A DNA stretch of 5,338 nucleotides from CAYPZU01 sp964415395 (GTDB lineage: Bacteria > Chlamydiota > Chlamydiia > Chlamydiales > SM23-39), in the NCBI GenBank assembly GCA_964415395.1, contig CAYPZU010000107.1:1-5338 (forward strand), written 5' to 3'. The notes under the pieces are model-generated. The model was not told the DNA's origin. It worked only from the letters and a program-made list of their open reading frames with translations, and did no database searches. Numbering within the stretch: the stretch's first letter is position 1; every line of letters starts with the position of its first letter. The translations under genes and the position numbers were made by a program. Below, piece by piece: positions 1-5,338 of the stretch.

Positions 1-33
1 TCTGAGGAAAAGGCGGAGGGGGCGCTCATAGAT
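1..33. other. Window-edge fragment, gene content undecided
   Basis: Two readings are possible and neither can be settled from 33 bases. On the minus strand an ATG at 29-27 would begin MSAPSAFSS and run off the edge. It lies only 4 bases past the purA stop codon, which would suit a co-transcribed downstream gene, but no good Shine-Dalgarno sequence precedes it. On the plus strand, a frame entering from outside would end in the basic tail LRKRRRGRS at the TAG of 29-31, making a gene convergent with purA. No terminator hairpin for purA is visible in these bases. Confidence 0.2.
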
Positions 34-1323
34 TCATCGCTCGTTGAAAAAAGGTTCCAGCCAAATCGTCTTTTCCCTGTCGGGACCGACGGAAACGATC
101 GAAAACGGGATGTCGCAAAGCTCTTCGATCCGCCGTATATAAGCTTTTGCGTTCGGCGGCAAATCGTTGTAGATTTTGCAATTGCCAGTCGGCGACTTCC
201 AACCGGGATGCGTTTCGTAAATAGGGACGGCTTTAGAGAGCTCTTCCTGGGTAGCGGGATAATGGCGGCAATGCTTGTACCCCACGCAGATCTTGATCTC
301 GTCCAACCCATCAAGAATGTCGAGCTTGGTGAGAGCGAGCGAATCGATCCCGTTGAGGCAAACCGTATGCTTCAAGAGAAAAGCGTCGAGCCAGCCAATC
401 CGCCTTTTCCGACCTGTAGTCGTCCCAACTTCGCGCGAAGCCGAATGATCCGGGAAAAGAGCCATTTCCGCCTCAGAAAGCTCTGTAGGAAGAGGCCCCC
501 TGCCCACGCGGGTCGTGTACACTTTCGCGACGCCTATAGTATGGTCTACTTTCGTGGGACCCAGGCCGAGGCCGGCAGCGATTCCGCCCGCTAAAGTGCA
601 CGAAGAGGTCACGTAGGGATAGGTGCCGAAGGTGACGTCGAGCAAAGCGCCCTGCGCCCCTTCGAAGAGGATTTTCTCTCCCTGCTTGGCGGCATGGTAC
701 AATAATTCTTCGACGGGAGCCGCATAGGGAGCGAGCTGTTTGGCGTATCCAATATACTCCTGGTAGATCGGCTCCAGCTCGAGAGGAGGGTGGTCATAAA
801 ATTTTTCCAGCTCGCGGTTCTTAAGCTCGAGAGCCGTCTGCAGTCTGGATTTAAACTGCTCGAACGAAAGGAGATCTGCAACCCGGATCCCGGATCGATT
901 CACTTTGTCCACATAGCAGGGTCCGATACCGCGCCCCGTCGTGCCGATGGCCCCGGCGCCTTTCTGCTTCTCGGAAAGCTGGTCGATCAGCCGGTGATAG
1001 GGAAGAATGATATGCGCATACTGGGAAATAAAAAGTCTTTTTTCAAACTGGATCCCATGCTTTTTAAGCCCCTCCATTTCCAGGAGCAGCGAGGCCGGAT
1101 CGAGAACCGTACCCCCTCCAATATAGCATTTTGTATGGGGATAGAGAATTCCAGAAGGAATCAGATGGAAGCGGTATTCGCGGCCGGAGGCGACGATCGT
1201 GTGGCCTGCATTGTTTCCTCCCTGGGCTCTCGCAATGTGGCGGGCTTCTTCAGAGAGAAGGTCGATCACCTTTCCTTTCCCCTCATCGCCCCATTGCATC
1301 CCAATCACTGCGATGCTTTTCAT
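34..1323 (-). CDS. purA: Adenylosuccinate synthetase PurA (complete, 429 aa)
   Basis: This cytoplasmic enzyme joins IMP and L-aspartate, using GTP, to form adenylosuccinate, the first committed step from IMP to AMP. Purine salvage can also feed this step through hypoxanthine. The length of 429 aa is close to the usual ~430. Family motifs are all present and in order. The N-terminal GMQWGDEGKGK (residues 8-18) carries the catalytic Asp13, and NNAGHT (37-42) carries the catalytic His41. GTTGRGIGP (127-135) includes Thr129, and Arg143, Gln224 (EGAQG) and Thr239 fall at the IMP-contact positions known from the E. coli enzyme. The aspartate-binding loop region reads GTTTGRKRRIGWLD (300-313). The guanine-recognition KLD (333-335) and the terminal SVGPDR (411-416) are also there. 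The ATG at 1323-1321 gives the canonical MKSIAVIG start. No strong Shine-Dalgarno sequence lies upstream. The stop is TGA at 36-34. I see no frameshift or missing catalytic residue. It is transcribed away from secDF. Confidence 0.98.
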   Translation of the reverse strand: MKSIAVIGMQWGDEGKGKVIDLLSEEARHIARAQGGNNAGHTIVASGREYRFHLIPSGILYPHTKCYIGGGTVLDPASLLLEMEGLKKHGIQFEKRLFISQYAHIILPYHRLIDQLSEKQKGAGAIGTTGRGIGPCYVDKVNRSGIRVADLLSFEQFKSRLQTALELKNRELEKFYDHPPLELEPIYQEYIGYAKQLAPYAAPVEELLYHAAKQGEKILFEGAQGALLDVTFGTYPYVTSSCTLAGGIAAGLGLGPTKVDHTIGVAKVYTTRVGRGPLPTELSEAEMALFPDHSASREVGTTTGRKRRIGWLDAFLLKHTVCLNGIDSLALTKLDILDGLDEIKICVGYKHCRHYPATQEELSKAVPIYETHPGWKSPTGNCKIYNDLPPNAKAYIRRIEELCDIPFSIVSVGPDREKTIWLEPFFNER

Positions 1324-1329
1324 TGATAC

Positions 1330-1357
1330 CGTGTAAATTCAATTTAGACTGGGTCAA
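1330..1357 (-). promoter_or_regulatory. Candidate purA promoter (weak)
   Basis: Read on the minus strand, TTGACC (1357-1352) matches the sigma-70 -35 consensus at five of six positions. After a 16-base spacer comes TACACG (1335-1330), a poor -10 with three of six matches. Transcription from here would begin almost at the purA ATG, so the message would be leaderless or nearly so, in keeping with the absence of a clear Shine-Dalgarno sequence. The -10 is weak enough that the real promoter could lie further upstream within the intergenic region. Confidence 0.3.
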
Positions 1358-1418
1358 TCATATCGGAAGGCTCAGTTCGCTGGAACTACTTTTTCATCCT
1401 CAAATCTTTCCTTTGATG

Positions 1419-1445
1419 TAGACAAGATGGGAGGGTTTCTATATT
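1419..1445 (+). promoter_or_regulatory. Candidate secDF promoter
   Basis: TAGACA (1419-1424) matches the -35 consensus at five of six positions. TATATT (1440-1445) matches the -10 consensus at five of six. The spacer is 15 bases, shorter than the preferred 17. The predicted start of transcription is near 1452, giving a leader of about 30 bases that contains the purine-rich ribosome-binding tract. An overlapping TTGATG (1413-1418) is an alternative -35 but would leave an over-long 21-base spacer. Confidence 0.45.
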
Positions 1446-1472
1446 CTTTCCCGATTCAGACTAAGGGAAGAA
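1444..1472 (+). promoter_or_regulatory. Imperfect hairpin over the secDF Shine-Dalgarno region
   Basis: The left arm TTC-T-TTCCC (1444-1452, with T1447 bulged) can pair with GGGAAGAA (1465-1472). This makes eight base pairs around a 12-base loop. The right arm contains the AGGGA that would be the best Shine-Dalgarno match for secDF, so a transcript starting upstream could have this site masked. If transcription starts at the candidate promoter (near 1452), most of the left arm is not in the RNA and the hairpin cannot form. The stem is short and could be chance. Confidence 0.2.
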
Positions 1473-1482
1473 AGAAAAGAAA
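1464..1482 (+). promoter_or_regulatory. Purine-rich ribosome-binding tract of secDF
   Basis: AGGGA at 1464-1468 is the best Shine-Dalgarno match, but it lies 14 bases before the ATG, farther than the usual 5-9. The intervening bases are an unbroken run of A and G, which may itself hold the ribosome. An in-frame TAA at 1462-1464 overlaps the tract and there is no start codon between it and 1483. The secDF start therefore cannot lie upstream. Confidence 0.5.
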
Positions 1483-4400
1483 ATGGAAAAGCAAAGAAAG
1501 TGGCAGCTCTTCTTGATCCTCGCGGTTATCGCATTGACCGTCTACAACATCCTCCCCACCTTATTCTACTATCTTAAACCGCTGAAAAGCCCGATCGACG
1601 CCGCCAGAGGCCGGGAAATCTCCCAGTCGATTCAGGAACGGGTCAACAGCCTGGAAGAACACACCGCAGAATGGGTCTCTTCGTATTGCGAACTGCTTCG
1701 AATTAAGCCTTCCTCGGCTGCGATCGATCCCTCGAACCCCCAGCATCTCCGAATCACATTTGCTAAAACCGAAGACGCCGCCCGATTCCGCGCCTATCTC
1801 CCGCGCGCCGGATCTCTCATTCCTTTCGCCCCAGCCCAGCTGAGCCTCGCTCCCCAGGAAGAAAGCGCGAAAGAAGTTCTCGTGCAGAGGAAAATCCCCA
1901 TCCACTTTGAAAGCGGAAGCAGCCTCTTTTCCTTCGCTTCAAAATCAGATCCTCTCTATCAGGAAATCATCAGGGATCGAGCTGCGCAGATCGCCTATTC
2001 CCTCTCTGGCCCAGCGGAGCCAGCACTTGCTCTCTCAGCTCTGAGCGAACGGCCCGCCCTCCGCGCCAACGTTCTTGAGTTCCTCTCCTCCCAGATCAAC
2101 GCCGTATCCGAGCTTTTCAACGAACATCCCGCGATCGGCGCCCGCTTTGCCGCCGCCTTTACCCAAGCCCCTTTCTCCAACCGGGCCGAAGCCATCCAGT
2201 CTCTCGTCGCCGCATTCGATCAGCAAAGAGATGAAATCAAGCGCGAAAAATCATCCATCGAGAAAAAAGGGAAAGAGCTTTCCGCTGAAGAAAGAGAGGC
2301 TCTCCAGCTTTTGGAGAAAAAAGAAGCCTCTTTGGCACGGGCAGAAACCGCTCTGAAAAAACACCAGTCCCACTTTGCCTCAGGACAAGATCCCTACGAT
2401 GCCGATCAAATCAAACAAATTCTCTCAGCATCGTCGTCACCCATCCAGTCATTTTCCATCGGGAATAAAAACCCCCTCTTTTCCGAAGTGGCCATCGATT
2501 GGGCGAACGAAAGGATTTCGCTCAAACTCCATCCCGACTTCGCCTCCCACAGATCCCAGGCTAAAAACAGCGATCTTCTCGAACAGTGTTTGATCAATGA
2601 AATCGCTAAAGCGGCCCGGATCACGAATGAAACAATCGAACCGTCGGGCGATGAGATCTCCATTCCCTTCCTGAATCTTTCCAATGCCAGCGGAATGCTT
2701 GCGCTGGATCTGGATAGAGTAGGACAGATGCAGGCGGCTCAAATCGCTCAGCTCCTCCGCTCTGCATGGACGCCCACCCACCCTGACCTCCAAAGCCTGA
2801 AAATCGTCGACTACGCCGACTTCCTCAAACTGCCCTCCGAAGATAAAGCCCTCGCTCTGGTCATCCATGCGCCAGGCGCATCGAAAGGAGCCGCCTCCGG
2901 ACTCAAGAACCATTCCCTCTATGTAGTCGCTAAAGGGATCGATAGAATTTTGCAGAATTATGAGCAGTTCCCCGACTCGGAACCGGCTCGCCTGTTCTCC
3001 GCCGATTTCCGTAAACTGGCTGAACTTCTGCAACAAAACGGATTCAACGCATACCGGGGATCCGCTCTATCCGACGGCATTTCCATGGATGCCGATTTTA
3101 TATTCGAAAGAGCTGACTATTTCAGGCCGCTTCTCGCTGCAACGCGCGAAGACTTCAAGGTTCAGGGGACAAGAAAATTCGCCTACCTCGAACTATCCGA
3201 CGCCGAACAGCGGATCGTGACCGAAAACCGGATTGACACCCAGATTCACGAAGACCTATTGAAATGGAAAGATGAATACCACGCAGCCCAAATCAACCTG
3301 AATCCCGCACTCCGCTTTGATGTTCCCAAGCCGACGAAAAGCGTCTTCTGGAGCAACGCCGCCCTCTCGCTGAAGAAATTGATCCGCGGCGATGAAAGAA
3401 AAATCATCCGCTGGGGTCTCGACCTCTCAGGCGGAAAGACCGTTCAAATCGAACTGCGCGACGCCAACAATAACGTCGTAAAGAACGAAGCCGATATCAA
3501 ACAGGGAATCAACGAGCTCTATAACCGCGTCAATAAAATGGGCGTTTCGGAAGTATCGATCCGCCAGGTAGGGAATAACATCGTCCTCGACTTCCCCGGA
3601 TCGCAGTCTCTCTCAGCCTCCGAGCTGATCAGAGCCTCTTCGATGTATTTCCACGTCGTCAACGAAAAGTTCTCTCCGAATAACCCGGCTCTCGGCGAAA
3701 GCGTTGGCAGGTTTCTGCAGGAAGTATGGAACGAAGCCGCCGTTACAAATCAGAAAGACGCGCAAAGCGTCAATGCGATCGCCTGGAAGCATTTATATGG
3801 AGAATCATACGACGGCCAGACCCCGCAGCCTCGCTCGGAAGCTGCCCGCACCCTTTTGGAAAACGGACTGTCGCTTTCTTCGCCTGACGAAATGTCTGTT
3901 CGCAGCGCCATCGACGACTCTGTTTCGAAAATCGCCGTCCTGAGAGGATCCGATTTCCATGACTGGTATGGCCAAAGCCATCCTCTTCTCCTCGTCTTCC
4001 GCAACTTCGCTCTCGAAGGTTCGCAGCTCGAAAATATCCGCTCCAACTATGATCCGTCGAAAGGAAACTACCTGAGTTTCGAAGTGCAGGGATCCGCATT
4101 CAGCAGAACAGGAGAAAGGACAAGCCCCAGAGACGAACTCCACTCATGGACTTCGCGGTTTTCCAAGGAAAAAATTCTTGGCACCTCGCTCGAATCGTAC
4201 TCCCGCGGACGCGGCTGGAGAATGGCTGTCGTTCTAAACGACACCGTCATCAGCGCTCCTACGCTGGATTCCGCTCTCCGCGACAGCGCCATGATCAGCG
4301 GCAGCTTTTCCCAAAGGGAAGTCAACCAGCTCGCCTCGGATTTGAAAGCCGGATCGCTAACGTTCACGCCCCATATTCTCTCCGAGAAGAACGTAAGTCC

Positions 4401-5338
4401 TGAACTTGGCCAAAAAGACCGGGTCCAGGGGATTACAGCCACTATCGTCGCTTTGATTCTTGTCATCGCATCGATGGTTCTCTACTACCGCTTCGCCGGA
4501 TGGGTCGCATCAGTCGCCGTTCTTTTCAACCTGCTGATTATTTGGGCCACCCTCCAAAACCTCGGAGCCACCCTCTCCCTCGCGGGACTCGCAGGCGTGA
4601 TCCTCAACATCGGCATGGCTGTAGACGCCAACGTCCTCGTATTCGAGCGCATTAAAGAGGAATTCGCCCTGACTGGCAGAATCTCCCAGGCGATCGCCGC
4701 AGGCTATAAGAAAGCATACAGCGCGATCATCGACTCGAACGTAACGACGATCATCGCAGCGCTGATCCTCCTCAATTTCGATGCAGGCCCGATCAAAGCC
4801 TTCGCCATCACTCTGATTATCGGGATTGTCTCTTCGATGTTCACCGCGCTCTACATGACCCGCTTCTACTTCACTGGATGGGTTCAGAATCCAAAAAACA
4901 AGGCCCTCACAATGGCCAACTGGATTCGCGCGAAAAAAATCGATTTTCTCAAGCGCGCCAAGCTCGCGTTCGCTATCGCGGCCGCCATCATCCTGGGCGG
5001 CGGATATCTCGTATTTGCTGAAAAAGCGACCATCTTCGGAATGGATTTCACAGGAGGCTACTCCCTCCATCTCGAAATCGCAGGAGATCCGCAAGGCGCC
5101 TACGTTTCATCTGTTGAGAACGCCTTTGCTCAAAACGGCGCCAGCTCCCGCGACTTCCAGGTCCGCGAGCTGAATCCTACGAACCAGCTCCGCGTCCTCT
5201 TCGGCACAAGCATGGAACAGGAAGGAAAGCCTTTCTTCGGCCTCGCTCTTGAGAACGACAAAGCCCGCGCAGGCTATTCCTATGAGAAAAACCCAAGGAT
5301 CGAATGGGTCGTCCAATCGCTAGAGAAATCGGGAATCG
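1483..5338 (+). CDS. secDF: Fused protein-export membrane protein SecD/SecF (3' partial, long N-terminal insertion)
   Basis: SecDF assists the SecYEG/SecA translocase, using the proton gradient to pull exported proteins out on the far side of the inner membrane. The frame is open for 1285 codons and runs off the window, so the rest of SecF is missing. In order: basic MEKQRK; membrane segment 1 (residues ~7-30, ending LPTLFYY); an unusual ~600-residue extracytoplasmic region (~31-640) with a charged, probable coiled coil at ~246-295; then standard SecD. That part has GLDLSGG (645-651), the P1 domain with NRVNKMGVSEVSIRQVG (681-697), VVLNDTVISAP (916-926), ISGSF (938-942) and LKAGSL (954-959). 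Membrane segments 2-6 follow at ~984-1130, including GMAVDANVLVFERIKEE (1044-1060), whose Asp1048 matches the conserved proton-pathway aspartate, and DSNVTT (1084-1089). SecF starts with membrane segment ~1160-1178 and FGMDFTGG (1185-1192); its periplasmic domain is cut at 1285. The start is fixed by an upstream in-frame TAA at 1462-1464. The architecture resembles chlamydial SecDF, from memory. SecD/F identity is certain; the role of the insertion is unknown. Confidence 0.95.
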   Translation, partial: MEKQRKWQLFLILAVIALTVYNILPTLFYYLKPLKSPIDAARGREISQSIQERVNSLEEHTAEWVSSYCELLRIKPSSAAIDPSNPQHLRITFAKTEDAARFRAYLPRAGSLIPFAPAQLSLAPQEESAKEVLVQRKIPIHFESGSSLFSFASKSDPLYQEIIRDRAAQIAYSLSGPAEPALALSALSERPALRANVLEFLSSQINAVSELFNEHPAIGARFAAAFTQAPFSNRAEAIQSLVAAFDQQRDEIKREKSSIEKKGKELSAEEREALQLLEKKEASLARAETALKKHQSHFASGQDPYDADQIKQILSASSSPIQSFSIGNKNPLFSEVAIDWANERISLKLHPDFASHRSQAKNSDLLEQCLINEIAKAARITNETIEPSGDEISIPFLNLSNASGMLALDLDRVGQMQAAQIAQLLRSAWTPTHPDLQSLKIVDYADFLKLPSEDKALALVIHAPGASKGAASGLKNHSLYVVAKGIDRILQNYEQFPDSEPARLFSADFRKLAELLQQNGFNAYRGSALSDGISMDADFIFERADYFRPLLAATREDFKVQGTRKFAYLELSDAEQRIVTENRIDTQIHEDLLKWKDEYHAAQINLNPALRFDVPKPTKSVFWSNAALSLKKLIRGDERKIIRWGLDLSGGKTVQIELRDANNNVVKNEADIKQGINELYNRVNKMGVSEVSIRQVGNNIVLDFPGSQSLSASELIRASSMYFHVVNEKFSPNNPALGESVGRFLQEVWNEAAVTNQKDAQSVNAIAWKHLYGESYDGQTPQPRSEAARTLLENGLSLSSPDEMSVRSAIDDSVSKIAVLRGSDFHDWYGQSHPLLLVFRNFALEGSQLENIRSNYDPSKGNYLSFEVQGSAFSRTGERTSPRDELHSWTSRFSKEKILGTSLESYSRGRGWRMAVVLNDTVISAPTLDSALRDSAMISGSFSQREVNQLASDLKAGSLTFTPHILSEKNVSPELGQKDRVQGITATIVALILVIASMVLYYRFAGWVASVAVLFNLLIIWATLQNLGATLSLAGLAGVILNIGMAVDANVLVFERIKEEFALTGRISQAIAAGYKKAYSAIIDSNVTTIIAALILLNFDAGPIKAFAITLIIGIVSSMFTALYMTRFYFTGWVQNPKNKALTMANWIRAKKIDFLKRAKLAFAIAAAIILGGGYLVFAEKATIFGMDFTGGYSLHLEIAGDPQGAYVSSVENAFAQNGASSRDFQVRELNPTNQLRVLFGTSMEQEGKPFFGLALENDKARAGYSYEKNPRIEWVVQSLEKSGI

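Larger units (their letters stand above)
1324..1482. other. Divergent intergenic region between purA and secDF
   Basis: These 159 bases separate two start codons that point away from each other, so the region must carry the start signals for both genes unless one is read from a remote promoter. It is visibly richer in A+T than the flanking coding sequence. I see candidate sigma-70-like promoters on each strand and a purine-rich tract before secDF. I found no tRNA, terminator, riboswitch-like fold or extra gene here. No obvious operator palindrome was found beyond the hairpin listed separately. Confidence 0.85.

Noticed and set aside
790..1326. A 178-codon plus-strand open frame lying antisense to purA
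   Set aside because: It lies almost wholly inside a gene with every family motif intact, has no recognisable domain, and its translation lacks the character of a folded protein. It is a by-product of purA codon usage.
1324..1482. Small gene or structured RNA in the divergent intergenic region
   Set aside because: There is no open frame with a credible start and ribosome-binding site, and no tRNA or riboswitch-like arrangement of helices. The space is adequately explained by two promoters.
2075..2356. Plus-strand Ser/Pro/Lys-rich open frame within secDF
   Set aside because: It is a +1/+2 frame reading of secDF. The Ser/Pro richness reflects TCC/CCT-type triplets out of frame, not a real protein.
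2449..3036. A 195-codon minus-strand open frame inside secDF
   Set aside because: It is antisense to the continuous SecDF frame. C-ending codons on the coding strand deplete stop codons on the opposite strand, which explains its length. There is no recognisable domain or ribosome-binding site.
3573..4020. Possible second lineage-specific insertion in the SecD P1 head (residues ~700-845)
   Set aside because: The distance from GLDLSGG (645) to membrane segment 2 (~984) is about 340 residues, within or below the normal range for this part of SecD. No extra insertion is needed to explain it, although the sequence is weakly conserved.
4510..5094. A 194-codon minus-strand open frame opposite the SecD membrane segments
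   Set aside because: The plus-strand frame here encodes the strongly conserved SecD membrane motifs. The opposite strand gives an acidic, low-complexity translation typical of an antisense shadow.
1..5338. CRISPR arrays, insertion sequences, direct repeats or attachment sites
   Set aside because: The window is almost entirely two housekeeping genes. I saw no repeated spaced units, transposase motifs or terminal inverted repeats.

Overview
The window holds two divergently transcribed genes separated by a 159-base intergenic region. On the minus strand is a complete purA (adenylosuccinate synthetase, 429 aa). On the plus strand is a very long reading frame for a fused SecD-SecF protein-export factor. 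It starts at base 1483 and is still open at base 5338 (1285 codons read, no stop), so its C-terminal part lies outside the window.

Organism: bacterial, most likely a member of the Chlamydiota or a close PVC-superphylum relative. The main clue is the architecture of SecDF. After the first membrane segment there are about 600 residues before the canonical SecD signature (GLDLSGG at residues 645-651). In most bacteria that signature follows the first membrane segment after a few dozen residues at most. Very long fused SecD/SecF proteins with an extended N-terminal region are, from memory, typical of Chlamydiae. Two features would set this organism apart from the human and animal Chlamydia pathogens. 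It has purA, which the Chlamydiaceae lack. Its base composition, about 55-60% G+C in the lines counted by hand with many C-ending codons, is higher than usual for the phylum. An environmental, amoeba- or protist-associated lineage would fit. This assignment is inference, since no database search was possible.

Layout: bases 1-33 are an edge fragment with no decidable gene. Bases 34-1323 are purA on the minus strand. Bases 1324-1482 are the divergent regulatory region, with a plausible promoter and Shine-Dalgarno-like tract for secDF and a weaker candidate promoter for purA. Bases 1483-5338 are secDF.

The two genes have no direct functional link. PurA commits IMP to AMP synthesis in the cytoplasm. 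SecDF sits in the inner membrane and uses the proton gradient to help pull proteins through SecYEG. Both are ordinary housekeeping genes. The part least explained by known biology is the roughly 600-residue extracytoplasmic N-terminal region of SecDF.
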